64,000 nucleotides of DNA from contig JAOWBW010000006.1 in assembly GCA_026119855.1 (NCBI GenBank), positions 2,480,001 through 2,544,000 of the forward strand. Direction: 5' to 3'. This DNA is from Campanula takesimana. Taxonomy: Eukaryota > Streptophyta > Magnoliopsida > Asterales > Campanulaceae. Made by a program: the position numbers and the translations under genes. A model generated the notes under the pieces. That model was not told where the DNA came from. It ran no database searches and saw only the letters and a program-made list of their open reading frames with translations. Of the stretch, positions 45,196-57,376 are shown in pieces (within the stretch, counting starts at the first letter, position 1; the number at the start of each line of letters is the position of its first letter).

Positions 45196-48100
45196 ATGGC
45201 TGCTGCTGTAGCTGCTGTTGTTGAACACTTTGAGAATGGTATGTCTACTTTTTTTTTTTTTCTCTTTTTATATTTCAATGTTAATTTATTTAATTTTGCT
45301 GTCTCGATATATGCTAATAAACAATCAAATTATTTATTTTGTATCAGGATTTGATGCGGAGGAGAAGAAGTTGGCTTCTGAATCTGAGGTGGTGGTGCAA
45401 AATGTGGGCAATGGTGGATTTGTAGTGCCCGAAAACAACTCGTTTGGCGCCTCTTTCAGGTCACTTTTTGTTCATTGTTTTTCCCTTTTCGTGGTTTTGC
45501 GTTTTGATTAGTACATTTGTTTCTTAATTATAGTAGATTCATTAATTAACACGAAATATTTCGACAGGGATTATGATGCGGACAATGAGAGAAGAAAGAT
45601 AGTTGAGGAACTCTATCGGTTGAGCCACATTAACCAAACATACGATTTTGTAATCATGCACTCTCTCCTTCCTCTCTCTCTCTCTCTATATATATATATA
45701 CATACATACATACGTATAGGACGCAACCAAAAACTTGGTGAGGTGTCTGTTTTGCAAGAAAAATGAGTTTAGGTATCCAATTAATCCACATAAACCCAAC
45801 AGTTGGGATACTTTTTTGCAAATTTTCCTATTTCTTATAGGAGTTTATTTATTTATTTTCTTGATCATGAACGAAAAGGGTCACTCGTTCTGAGACCAGG
45901 ATCAATACATAGCCATTCTAACTTATGTTTTTGATGGAAAATGTAGGTGAAAAGAATGAGGGAGGAGTATGGGAAGATGAACAGAGTGGAGATGAGCATT
46001 TGGGAGGGTTGTGAACTTCTGAATGAAGTTGTTGATGATAGCGATCCTGATTTGGACGAACCCCAAATTGAGCACTTGCTCCAAACTGCTGAAGCTATCC
46101 GCAAAGACTATCCTAATGAAGATTGGCTTCAGTTGACCGCCCTCATTCATGGTAAATTAATTACACCCCTAACTATATTCCTCCAAAAAAAAAAAAATTG
46201 TCAAAAAAAATAAATAAATTATATCCCTCCATTTTCTACAAAATATATAAAAAAATGTCTTTAGAGATTCTTTGTTTGAGATGATAATATTAAATAGCTC
46301 TTATTTAAACATTTTTGGATGACATCTCTAACGGTCTCTTTGTGTGGGACAGTATTTCTCTAATGGTCTCTATTTTGGGACAACATTTTCTAATAGTTCC
46401 TATTTTAACATGTTATATTTATATCAGGGACAATCATTGATGTCTTTAAAAATATATTTGAGACACTCACTTAATGATGCCTCTATTTAGACGTGACCAT
46501 CCGGTTATAACCGGCGGTTAACGGTTATAACCGCCGGTTAGGAAATCTGTTAAGTTCTAACCGTAACCTAACCGGCTAACCCGGTTATGTGATTTTTTTT
46601 AATTTATTTTTTCAAGAAAAAACATTTTTTAGCCTTTTTTGTTAGAAAACTAACTGAAAATCGTCAAAAAACTGACAGAAAATGAAGGAAAACACTAATT
46701 TTGTTAGAAAACTAACAGAAATTGTTTAAAAACTAACTGTAATTCTGAAACTAACTCAAAAATATTAGGAAATTGACGGTTAATATAGACGGTTGAATTG
46801 ACAGTTAGTTTCCCGGTTATAACCGGCGGTTAACCGGTTACTAAATGGCCTAACCTTAACCGAACCGTGTAACCGACGGTTGACGGTTGAAACGGTTGGC
46901 GGTTTGGCGGTTAGCCGGTTACGGTTGAAAAATGGTCACGTCTGCCTCTATTATGTGTTTGTTTTGTTATAAATTTGAAATGAAACGGTAATAAAAACTA
47001 TTTAAGGCCTCTTAGTGAGACCATATCCCGTCTAAATAAATATGTTTTTTATTATTTCAAATTTTTCCTTAAATTCATCAGGGTTTTTTCTCGTATAGAA
47101 AAGAAATTAATGACGAAATCATTTATTTGATTTGCATTCAGATCTTGGCAAAGTTCTTCTTCTTCCTAGCTTTGGAGGGCTTCCTCAATGGGCTGTCGTT
47201 GGTAAGAAAAATTGCTAAATTACTTATTTGTCAAAATTTATTTTTATTCTTCAATTCAATTTTTTCATAAACATAACAAGATTTTATGTTTCATTTATTA
47301 GGTGACACATTCCCTCTAGGATGTGCTTTTGATGAATCAGTTGTTCATTACAAGGTACTAATCGAACAAACCTCGTTTCACTTTTCTTACAAATATTTTT
47401 CCTAACTAAATTGATTATAAATTTTCCGAGTACAATTTTGAATCATGATTCAGCATTTCGCGGGAAACCCGGACTTTGCTAATCCAGCTTATAGCACCAA
47501 AAATGGAGTTTATTCCGAGGGGTGTGGACTGGACAATGTGATGATGTCGTGGGGGCATGACGACTATATGTACTTGGTACGGAGTATATTTTTTCTCACT
47601 TCATTCAAACACGAGAATCAATCTTTACTTTTGTGTTCAATAATCTACAAATTAATTTGGTTGCGAAAAAATATCAGGTGGCGAAGGAAAACAAAACTAC
47701 TCTACCATCAGCAGCTTTGTTCATCATCCGCTATCACTCTTTTTATGGTAAAAACAGAATGCATACTTACATTTTACTTTAATTATCAAAACGGAGAAAC
47801 TAGTACGCTAAGTTTATTAATTTGGTTCACTTTTATTATAGCCTTGCACAGGGCTGGAGCGTATAAGCATTTGATGAATGAAGAGGATGCTGAGAATCTG
47901 AAATGGCTCCAGATATTCAAGTAAATATAATTGTGCTTCATATTAATTGTTTTTTCTCTTGATGAAATAAATAAAGAATTCTAATTTATGGGTTATTCCT
48001 AATGATTTGTGCAGCAAATATGATCTCTACAGCAAGAGCAAAGTTCGCATTGATGTAGAAAAGGTCAAGCCATATTATTTATCCCTGATCGAGAAGGTAA

Positions 48101-48242
48101 GTTTTCTAAGTTCTCTATCATCTAGAACGAATATGAACATTGATTTTCAGACGGAATGAGTAGTGATTACTTAGATTTTGGTCGTCTTTTTTATGGGCAT
48201 TTTTTAATTTTGCAGTATTTCCCGGCCAAGCTCAAGTGGTAA
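45196..48242 (+). CDS. MIOX: myo-inositol oxygenase, complete gene of 11 exons
   Basis: Exons: 45196-45238, 45348-45459, 45568-45649, 45947-46151, 47142-47201, 47302-47354, 47454-47576, 47678-47747, 47842-47920, 48015-48096 and 48216-48242. All introns are GT-AG, and the 936-nt coding sequence gives 311 residues, the usual plant length. The enzyme is a cytosolic HD-fold di-iron oxygenase that cleaves myo-inositol with O2 to D-glucuronate, feeding UDP-sugars for cell walls (and, debated, ascorbate). All six metal ligands are present: H122 (EHLLQTAEAIR), H147 and D148 (IHDLGK), H220 (WGHDDY), H246 (RYHSFY) and D279 (KYDLYSK), with spacings matching the family. Intron 4 holds a MITE. The start is the first ATG after the TATA box and gives the family's N-terminus. 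There is no sign of decay. Confidence 0.97.
46489..46943. mobile_element. Non-autonomous TIR element in MIOX intron 4
   Basis: The ends AGACGTGACCAT and ATGGTCACGTCT are perfect 12-bp inverted repeats. The flanking duplication is GCCTCTATT (46479-46487 and 46944-46952), with one extra T on the left. Subterminal CCGGTTATAACCGGCGGTTA words repeat at both ends. The motif style suggests hAT, the duplication length is nearer a MULE, and there is no coding. It accounts for much of the 990-bp intron. Confidence 0.75.
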
Positions 48243-48315
48243 AGACTTATAAAGGAAAAGCAGGCTATCGAGTTCTGGAGTGTCTTCCAGATTGAACAAT
48301 CTATTTGTAATTTGG

Positions 48316-48321
48316 AATAAA
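48316..48321 (+). terminator. Poly(A) signal of MIOX
   Basis: AATAAA, 74 nt after the stop codon. Confidence 0.6.
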
Positions 48322-50062
48322 ATATTTTCAGTTTTTGTTTTCCCATCTTATGTTGTAATTCTCCCTTTGCTTTCAACAATCAATTGTGTAATTTGTTTCT
48401 CAAGGACCGAATTGCATTTGTAATTTCCATCAAGAATGCTGCTTTTGGTGTCATGATTGTTAAGCGCAAACAAGTTGTGTTACTGCTAGTGTTGCCACCA
48501 GTGTTACCAAGAGGGGTTTGGTAGCTAATTTCATCATTTCATTACACAAAAATAATTGATGTGATATTTTAATATTCTCTGCAAGTATTGTTATTGTAGG
48601 TCCAATGATCAAGTCGAACAAGGAGATCATGCACAACACATGTGGGAAAAGGAAGTGGTTGCTACAAAGTAGGAACTATTACGTACTTGGAGCTAAAGAA
48701 TATGAAAAGAATCTTCAACAACAACCAAGAGGATTTTGTGCAATCTTGAGTGGCCACAAAACATTGGAGGCCTCTATAAGTGCAACGGCTGGATTTGAAT
48801 CATTCACACAGTTCACAAGCCAAAAACTGCACTTGTAGAACACACACGGATTATAGTTTTATCCTCCATGTTAACAACACCTAGTCTAACACCAACAAAC
48901 TGTTTTGTCTTAGCTAATATATTTTGAGTGTTTTCTTGTTGGGAATTAGAGTGTTTTTAAACGCGTGTATTTTAGATCAAAACGTCGTTTCATATATCAT
49001 TCATGTATTATTTTTTGGGAAATTTCGTGTTGTACGCATAACTCATATTAATAGAAGGTCTTGTCTTTCGAGCTCCCTCAAGTTACATATTTATATAACT
49101 TGAGAAAAACAGATCTCTTGTTTGCTTTTAATTTTCGCTGCAAATTCTTTTTTCAAGTGTTTTTGTTCTTAAGCTTGTGAATCTGCCGTAAAAGTGTTAT
49201 TGTTGGTACTATCCAACACTCACTCAGAATAACCTCATGAGTTTTTACACACAAACCAAAGCCATTGACACTTCAATTGGCATCAGAGGTCCTAGTAAAC
49301 CAAGTTCATTATCTAAGTCCTACTTTTATTAAGGGGGTGAATACCTCGGGGACCCTCTCTCTTGCTCTAGTCATTTTCTTTCCCTTATTCCCAACTCTAA
49401 TTCTTGTAATCGTTCCTAGACCCATATTCGTTGGACGGTTGGCTCAGTTCGTAACGCTTTCCATCTTTCTTCTTAGCTCGCCTTTCTTCGGCAATGGCTA
49501 CATCGTAAGCTCGGACGTACATCGATCTATGTCCTTGTTTTGACTTTTCTAACCTGGAGCTGGAAATCGAGGTCGACGCCTTGCAGCCAGATCTGAAGCA
49601 ATTGATAATTTTCCTATCACTCAAGTCGCCTTTGATATTGTCGACCAATGCTCTTAAGCGGTCTTAATAGCTTATTGTGATTTCATGTCGAACATGATAC
49701 ATGTTATCAAAATTTGAGACTCTCTTCTTGTTAGTCCCAAAGGGTAACACGGGTATGAAAAATAGCTAAAAGGGGGGGGGGGGTGAATAGCTGTTTTGAA
49801 ATTCTTTTCGAACCCTTGAAATATCAATGGCAAATGTGCACTAAGTCCTTTAAGCGTTATGAGATGCGCCTAAATGAAAGAGTAAAATGCAGAGCGGAAT
49901 TTAGTTAAGTAAAAGGCACAAAGATCAAAGGGAGAGCACACACACACACTAAGTTTTGGCTCAAAGTATGTGTTAAAAGAATCAAAGGAAAATATCAAAC
50001 AAACACAACAATATCGAACTCAATCAATCTACAATGAATAAACAAGCAAATAATGAAATAAG
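48322..50062. other. No gene recognised; possible old LTR fragments
   Basis: ATTGGCATCAGAGG at about 49277-49290 resembles a degenerate tRNA-Met primer site after an LTR-like stretch (about 48930-49270). A run of 13 G within a GGGGGTGAATAGC context at about 49772-49790 resembles LTR ends seen in other plant elements. Frames at 48605-48838 and 49397-49648 have no recognised similarity. Confidence 0.3.
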
Positions 50063-51381
50063 TAATTTCTGTTACTTCGGTTAAGTTCCTAACTGATTCT
50101 GTTAGTTTTGGACTAAACTGCATAACAGAATTAACTTTGGAGTGATTTCTGTCATTCTGTCTTTTCCACCCGCGGGCGCCTCTGGCACTATTTAACTTAT
50201 TTTTGTTAATTTATGTTACTTCGGTTAAGTTCCTAACTGATTCCGTTAGTTTTAGACTAAATTGCATAACATAATTAACTTTAGAGTCATTTCTATCATT
50301 CTATCTTATCCACCCGCGGGCGCCTCCGTCATTGCATGTGAGGTGCGCGCGCGTCTCGCCCCTAAAGCCGGACTCGTGCGCGTCTCGCCCCTAAAGCCGG
50401 ACTCGCGCGCCTCCTATTATGGCAGTAACGGATTGCACCTTAGTTCCCTCATTTTTCTTGATCACAAAGATATCTTTTTACCTCCACATTCATCCCCTCT
50501 AGTTTTGTAACCTCCAATCCCACACTTCTAGCCATCTCTTTAAAATAAAATATCCTTTTTTATTTTATTTGATTTTCTCTTTATTAATTATTTTCTTTAT
50601 TTTCCTATTGGTTAGAAAATCTTATTTTCCTCTCTTCTTCACCTATTTAAACCTCTCTTTTTTTTACCTTAGAAAAGGACCCAACTTCATCTTCTCTACA
50701 AAAACTATACACAAGTTCTTGGACTTGAAACTTCTTCACAAACACACTATACACATTTCTCTCCAAGAGTTCTTGACAAAGAATTCTATTCAAGCAACAA
50801 AACTCTACACAAACTCTTTTCAAGTCAAGTTTGAAGTTCTTCCTTTCTAAAGGTACTTAATTCTTCTTCTTTTATTTTATGCAATCCCCATCAAATGGGA
50901 CATGACCAACCAATCACTTTATTACATTAAAGTTGATTAAGGTTATCTCCCTACATTCCAACTCTACTTTAATTTCCCCATTTTATATTAATGTAATTGT
51001 TAGAATAGTTTGACATGTAACCTTTAAGCATTAATATAATAAAACAATTTATCTTTTATTTCCCTTTTCTTTCCCTCACAATTGTTAGCACATTTCTCAT
51101 ATTATTTGAAGGACTTTTTAGCATTAGAACACCAATAGTAGAAAGACCCGCGTAAGCGGGGCAGAGTGGGTGTTTAAGTACTTCCCACTCCGTCACCTAA
51201 CCCCCGAACCCTTCTCTTCCCGAATCTCTAGTTTCGTAATATTAAAATAGGCTATTTCTTTAGGTTTTTCTTATATTTCCTCAATAACATAAGTGGTGAC
51301 TCTACAAAATAAAACAAGTTAGACATCCTAGGATCCTTCCACCGCTCTAGCCAAGTAGTGGGCTTTCCCGGGGTATCTACA
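50063..51381 (+). repeat. 5' LTR, 5'-truncated
   Basis: Homology to the 3' LTR begins at AATTTCTGTTACTTCGG and ends GGGGTATCTACA. A block of about 145 bp starting TTACTTCGGTTAAGTTCC is duplicated within the LTR (about 50073 and 50217). A unit with TCTCGCCCCTAAAGCCGGAC occurs twice near 50345-50405 but once in the 3' LTR. Confidence 0.88.
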
Positions 51382-51382
51382 G

Positions 51383-51400
51383 TGGCGACTCCGCTGGGGA
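51383..51400 (+). other. Primer-binding site, tRNA-Arg type
   Basis: TGGCGACTCCGCTGGGGA, identical to the site at 19151-19168. Confidence 0.85.
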
Positions 51401-52615
51401 CAATTTAGAAGGTTAAACTTGCGTTTCTGCTTTTGGTGTTCTTTTATGCTGTTTTCTGGGCATTCTGGTAAAAAGGGTTGGAAGCGCGCGCCTCTGTCCT
51501 TCTTGGCCTAAAGCGCGCGCGTCCGACCCCAATTACCAGAATCGCACGCCTCTCATCTCGTCCTTCGATTCCATGTTTCTGTGCTAACAAATTCTGCAGG
51601 GGAAAGAATTTTTATTTAGGGTCAAGGCAATCCCTTGAACCCACTGATTTGCAGGTACTGCCCAGAATCGGGCGCCTCAGCCTCTCTCGCTCGGAGTCGC
51701 GCGCCTCCCACTCTCACTGCCCAATGCGCGCGCTTCTGGGCAATTTTCCCAGAAACAGAACAGTGAACAGAATGCACAGAATGATAGTGTGTGGGCAACG
51801 GGCCTGCACGAAACAATTTTTATTTTCTGTTTATTTTATCGGTCACACGGGTGATTCGAAAGTTGTAAATATGTGTTTATTTTGTTTTTTATTTCTTTGA
51901 AAAAAAAAATATTTGTCACTTGGCATGACCTCACACTACATGCACATATTCCTATGAATTGCTCACAATCGAGTCGCACAAGTCCAACCCCAAACCCGTT
52001 GAGGCCCGTCCTAGAGAGTTTCAAGCTCCACCCGACCTTGACTCTTTCGAAGCGGTAAACCTCAACTCGTGGCGTAGTTCACGACTACATGCCGGGGGTG
52101 ACCTTTAAGCCTCTCTTTAACCGAGCACAAGCCAACACAATTCTAGTTAGGGTCTAACACTCCGTGACCAAGTCGGTTTTCATGTGTTGAGATTTTACTA
52201 TACTAATGTCATCAAATCATACATGCCGTTTCCAAAAGAAACAAGTGGTTATTATGGACGAAATAAAACTCCGTCCCTAAGTGGTTATTATGGACGAAAA
52301 TAAAAAAATCCGTCCCCGCATGTATGCTTTATGACATTAATTTAGTTTAATCCCGTCACTTGTAGGTATCACAAGCGTGGTGGAATCTGATGAGTATATG
52401 GGACCGCGAGAAGGTCTATATACTAGTGTGACGATTACACTATTTTTCTAGAAACCCTAAAAAGGACTACGTCCTTCCGACTTTTGTAAATAAAAAAAAA
52501 ATATTCATTTTTCCTTATGTGGTTGAGTCTTTTCCTGTTTGTGGGTTAATTTATTTTATTCAAAAAATATTTGTGGGGCCATCCTAAGATCAACCGTGCT
52601 CTTTCAATAGGTCCA

Positions 52616-53200
52616 ATGGCTTCCAACGGCAACAACAACAATGGTGGGTACATTTCCGTGTCCAACGAAAGGCTCTTCAACATAATAAGAGCCATGGGGG
52701 AACAAATGGATAGACTTGTCGAGGATGGCCGACGCAAAGACGATTTGTGGCAAGACCATTTTGATATCGAGAGGAGAATTCACGAGGAAGAAGTGTCCAA
52801 ACTCAAGGCCCGTTTGCAAGAGCTCACCGACAACAAGGCAAAGTTCAATGGCAAAACATGCTCAAGTGTCCCGTCCCTCAAAAGGCACAAAAGTACCGCC
52901 GACAACCGAGTTTTCACTCCTCTCCTAGGAGTAACCCAAGCCGAAGCATTTGAAACTTTGGTGGCAAATGGAAAGATCAAGCCTTTAGAAGGGTACAAGA
53001 CCAATGCGATCCGTGCCAACCATGCCCATCACAAGTATTGTGACTACCACAAGCATAGCAGCCACACTACCAATGGGTGCTTCGCTCTCCAAAACGTCAT
53101 CCAAGATTTGATCGACAATGGGGAATTTACTGTGGGTGAAGAGCAACCGTTAGAGAGTGACAACATGCAAGAACTTATCAAAGAGGAGGCTTGGTTTTGA
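52616..53200 (+). CDS. Short Tat-type Gag protein
   Basis: ATG at 52616 opens 194 codons. The N-terminus is MASNGNNNNGGYISVSNERL, then a charged helical stretch (DDLWQDHFDIERRIHEEE, SKLKARLQEL). The C-terminal part contains YCDYHKHSSHTTNGCFALQN, then VIQDLIDNGEF. This is the Tat/Ogre Gag zinc-binding motif (C-x2-H...H-x4-C type), equivalent to CWSLRHTLQDMIDDG in the element at 20144. The main capsid domain between the two is missing, so the protein is an internally shortened Gag. The frame is intact, which leaves open whether it is still translated. It cannot support mobility alone. Confidence 0.7.
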   Translation: MASNGNNNNGGYISVSNERLFNIIRAMGEQMDRLVEDGRRKDDLWQDHFDIERRIHEEEVSKLKARLQELTDNKAKFNGKTCSSVPSLKRHKSTADNRVFTPLLGVTQAEAFETLVANGKIKPLEGYKTNAIRANHAHHKYCDYHKHSSHTTNGCFALQNVIQDLIDNGEFTVGEEQPLESDNMQELIKEEAWF

Positions 53201-53617
53201 AATAGGGTTTCAACAAGAAATCATGTTACAAGGAGGACTACAACAACAAGGACGACGACAACAGTCTCCGTTTCTCTTTCTCTACCTAGTAATAGGAATT
53301 TAAAAAAAAGAGTCAAAGTCCTCTAATGTGTGCATTAAGTTTTCTTCCTTCTCGTCAATGTTAAAGTTTGAGTCGGTCTTAATAAAAGTCGTTCTTGTCC
53401 TCATACACTCTTCCAAGTTGTTCAATCTAATTCTTGGCAAAATGATGAAAAGATGTCTCGACAGGTTTTAGAACGAAGGCCATCACTTGAACGCCTAGGG
53501 GCTAAACATCGTGACGAAGGCAACGACATCAACAACAACATCAACGACGAATCCAAGACATCAAGCATGGAGAAAAATCAAGCAAAGATTTCAAAAGGGG
53601 ATTAAAAAAAAAACTCG

Positions 53618-53645
53618 CTAGGTTGTACTCTTCAAAACAACCTAG
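53618..53645 (+). other. H1-like hairpin, variant without the GAAA loop
   Basis: CTAGGTTGT (53618-53626) pairs perfectly with ACAACCTAG (53637-53645) across a 10-nt loop. GCAAAA follows, as after P2' in the other H1 copies. The inner CCC/GGG stem is absent. Confidence 0.45.
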
Positions 53646-53772
53646 GCAAAAGTTAGAGCACAAAAAAAAAAAAAAACCCCCTCATCAAAAGAAGTTCACA
53701 ACAATAACATCATTCCTCCACCAGCGAAGGACGAAGAAACATCCATCACGACGAAAGAAGCATCCACAAGAA

Positions 53773-53809
53773 CTATGGTGACCTGAGCCTCTACACTGGA
53801 GGAACGTAG
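53773..53809 (+). other. H2-like hairpin
   Basis: Outer CTATGGT with AACGTAG (one G-U pair, one mismatch), bulge GACCTGAG, inner CCTC with GAGG, 7-nt loop. Confidence 0.45.
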
Positions 53810-54256
53810 GCAACCTACGGGTCCGGTCTCATGCAATAAAGAAGACATGTTTAGCCCTAGTGCGTTATGGTGATTAGCCTTCATCTCGAACTTGTCAAGA
53901 CATCTTTGTACGAGTCATTTTCCAATGAATTAATCACAAAAAAGATTGAACAACTTTCTTAGAATTGGAATCGCTTTCCGTTTCTTGTCGAGTCTAGGGG
54001 CTTCTTATCTTTCAGCGATACTCTCAGTTTCTTGCAATCAAATTGGAGCTTTGTTTCTCTTCTCTCTTAATGACGTACTTGCCTTCGTAAGTCATTCAAT
54101 AAATAAATATACATGTCAATACTAGGGACCACTTCCCTAGTCAAGTCAATGTCACTCACCTTTAGTGACAAAAGGTCTCCACCGCAAAATCACATGTCTC
54201 TCATCCTCAACTAGAGTCAATGCACACTTCTTCAGTAATCGAGTAAAAAAAAAGAA

Positions 54257-54324
54257 GACGCAAAAGAGATGCCCACTAGATCGAAAACCCGAAAGGGCGA
54301 TCTAGGCAAAAAACAGGGTGCGTC
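54257..54324 (+). other. H1 structured-RNA candidate, best-paired copy
   Basis: P1 GACGC (54257-54261) with GCGTC (54320-54324). P2 CTAGATCG (54276-54283) with CGATCTAG (54298-54305), perfect. AAAA bulge, P3 CCC-GAAA-GGG (54288-54297). Both junctions are 14 nt, as at 27187-27254. A decayed H2 (GGCCTCTAAAGAAAAC) follows at about 54378. Confidence 0.55.
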
Positions 54325-55369
54325 ATAAAAAAAATGAGAGATTGAGAGAGAGAAGGGAAAGAGAAATAGAGATCCCCGGCCTCTAAAGAAAACAACTGCA
54401 CAAGTAGCACATTGAATCTCCTCAGCAAGTCAGTTCCCCCACCGAATCAACTTTGGAATTGCAAAGGGCTCGACAAGATGCGGCACAATCAAATGTCGTT
54501 TTGGGAGGTTGTTCTTTCAATATGCATTATTGGGTTCATGAGAAATAAGGCCCGTGGTAACCAAGATCCATCCGAGAATGAGCCCATCATTGAGGGGTAC
54601 GAAGTTTCATAAATAGTCCCCAGTGAGTCAATTGGTTTGGGCACTAAATGGCAACAACGTGTGACTCAGTTTTCAAGCTTCTCCAAGCATGTGCCCCTAC
54701 AATATGTCAAAAGGCTTCCCGAGAAATGGGGTAGCTCTTACCATGTCATCTTATGTTTGTTCCCCCACACGAGGATGAGTCTCTTGCTTTGCTCGACAAA
54801 TAATAACACCCTAGGGGCTATGTGACTCAAGATTGAGAGATTCTTTCGCTACCCTCGACGTTTAATGATCCTTTGGGGCTATGCTCAAGAAATATATGTG
54901 AGACTATCCTCAAAGTCTCTCAAGAGGAATGTCGAAAAACCTTCATGTCATGTGTGCTCGTGTCTGTTCCTCCAATCAAGGATATGTTTTTCTTGCTCCA
55001 CTTGCAATCAATGGTGGCACTCTAGGGACTACACTCGAGTTTGAAAGGCTCCCACAGCAAGAAGTAATTCGCGTCACCTCCCAACAATGGCCCTAGCAAA
55101 GTCATATGCAACATTGGAAGCTTCCTCAATTAGTTTGGCACTGAATGTCTCAAGGGGCTTCGCAACCTACAATCTTTTGGGCTACGGCATTACAGTAATC
55201 CGAGCAAAGGGCAATATTGGGGCTTCACAATTGGCAATCTTTTTGGGGGATGATACCCGAGCAATACAATTTGGGGAGTAGTCTTACGGCTCCATGAAAG
55301 CGATCAAACTTCAAGGGTCTCTTAGTACTTCACGTCAAAGGTATTCTGGTTTGAAAGGAGGGCTCCGAT

Positions 55370-55720
55370 GTTATGAATGAATTTGATTATCCTTATGTTG
55401 TAACTTACGATGAGGTTATGAAGAAAGTCTTAGAGAAAAGGAAAAAGATTCAATATGCTAAACTCTATCAAAACAGGGTTATAGCGGGAAATGCCATGGC
55501 CAATCCCAATGTTTCTTCAATTCAGCACCCCCTTTCTCTGAGATAAAAAAACAATGGTTGCAACCGCACAAGTTGCATCCGAAGATCCGTTATTAGTTCA
55601 ACACAAGAAGACTCAAGCAAGCATATCCATTTGGGACCTTATCACACCAAGACCTTACCGTCCGCGATCTCGACGGCACCACAAGGCATTACTGTATCTT
55701 TTGACATAAGCCCTCTGTCA
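55370..55720 (+). pseudogene. Decayed Tat gag/protease linker remnant
   Basis: Broken frames include HKKTQASISIWDL near 55600, equivalent to KKTQANISIWGLL in the Tat element at about 22170-22210. This shows the element descends from one that had the gag-protease region. Stops and frame changes surround it; no protease motif remains. Confidence 0.6.
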
Positions 55721-56361
55721 TTTGGGTACCGACCATAATGAGGCCATTCATCTCCCCAGTAAGAGTAAGAAGGAGATCTCTATCATCCGCTCTCAATATA
55801 ATGCCGAGCCGATTCCAAGATAATTTGAGGCTTTACATCGAAAGGTCTTCACATTCAACCGTCTTGAAGCTCGCAAACAACAAGTACATGGCATTTGGGG
55901 CTTAGCAATCTCTCGAATCTTGGTATTAATAATCTTCTCTTGGGGCTTGCTCACGTCAACAACAAAAGGCGAAAAATATGATTTATCTTAGGGGCTTCAC
56001 GAGTCACCCAAATTTGGCACCAAAGGCATTCTAGGGGGTTTATAATCAGCAACCCCTTATCTCGGCATCGAAAGTCTTTGAAGCCCCATAATCGACAAAT
56101 CTCTTGGGGCTAGACATCAATCTACATTTGGGCACAACAGCGACAACAGAATTCAAGCAAGGCAATCCGGACTTCGATCGAACATGACTTGATCTTGGGT
56201 TGGCTTAACAAACCCACAATGCTTAAAATGGTTCACCCACGAACTAAAAAAAAAAAAAAAAAACGACAAAAAGATTTTTTTTCTTTTTTCTTGCTTGTGT
56301 AAAAAGTATGTGTTTCAATTCTCTCCTAGCTTCTTTCCCAGCGTTCTCCATCATCCTTGAA

Positions 56362-56396
56362 CTACGCTGGTCTGATTCTCTTTAAGGGATACGTAG
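56362..56396 (+). other. H2-like hairpin, third copy
   Basis: Outer CTACG (56362-56366) with CGTAG (56392-56396), inner TCTC (56377-56380) with GGGA (56386-56389, one G-U pair), loop TTTAA. Confidence 0.45.
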
Positions 56397-56820
56397 GCAT
56401 CCTTTTGGCATGACCAACCCATCATCCAGAATGTCATCTCACCGACACTCCATCAATATACAAGCGACTCATCTTCATCAAAAGTGTCAATATCCTTCAT
56501 CATAGCCACGGCATTAGAAATCCATCCCAACTCAAGCGGCCATGGTAAGTGAAGGTATAAACATCATTCACGCTTTCTACAAATCACATCGCACACAAAA
56601 ACAATATCTCCATCCTTTCAAAATCTCTCTCATGCAAATCTGCTTTTTAAATCACAAAGCACCACAAGCACAATTTTCTCTCATCTCACACGAGCACATG
56701 CATTTGCAAAGCATACACATAACAGGTACAGACACACAGATCCGCGGTGAACCACTGAAATCACCACCTCATCAGCAAAGTCTACTCAACAAATTCACAT
56801 TCAGTCCCCTACACGGACTC

Positions 56821-57150
56821 TAAATCAGCAGGCAGACTTTCGAGTCCCTCCAAATCAGCAGGCAGACTTTTGAGTCCCTCTACATAAGCAGGCAGACTTT
56901 CGAGTCCCTCTACATCTGCAGGCAGACTTTCGAGTCCCTCTACATCAGCAGGAAGATTTTCGAGTCCCTCTAAATCAGCAGGCAGACTTTCGAGTCCCTC
57001 TACATCAGCAGGCAGACTTTCTCGTCCCTCTAAATTTACAGGCATACTTTTGAGTCTCTCTACATCAGCAGGCAGACTCTTGAGTCCCTCTACATCAGCA
57101 GGCAGACTCTCGAGTCCCTCTAAATCAACATGCAGACTCTCGAGTCCCTC
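56821..57150. repeat. 30-bp minisatellite, 11 units
   Basis: The unit is T(A/C)(A/C)ATCAGCAGGCAGACT followed by TTCGAGTCCCTC, with small changes between copies. It is bracketed by AGTCCCCTACACGGACTC on the left and AGTCCCCTGTACGGACTC on the right. It sits in the 3' untranslated part of the retrotransposon, 230 bp before the 3' LTR. Confidence 0.92.
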
Positions 57151-57376
57151 CAGTCCCCTGTACGGACTCTAAATTTTGGCCACGGTGGGCCGATTTCTAT
57201 CACCGCACCCTTTTTATCTGCAAAAGTCGCTCACACAGGGAGCGCATTCCTATCCATTGCAATTTCAATAATTCCTGCTTTTTATCGAGTCTTTATTTTC
57301 TTTTGTCGATGTCCTCGGCGGTTGTTTTACTTTCGTCGACGTGTTTTGCTTTGCAATCCACGTCACCGAGGGGCTC

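Noticed and set aside
47445..47924. A 159-codon + frame as a separate gene
   Set aside because: It reads through MIOX exons 7-9 and the introns between. The spliced model explains the region fully.
50345..50410. Telomere-like CCCTAAA repeats
   Set aside because: Only isolated CCCCTAAAG words within a longer GC-rich LTR repeat unit, not a telomeric array.
56821..57150. CRISPR-like array, or a protein of repeated GLESLPADVE units on the - strand
   Set aside because: The units are contiguous with no unique spacers. The - strand frame exists only because 30 is a multiple of three; it has no start context or flanking coding.
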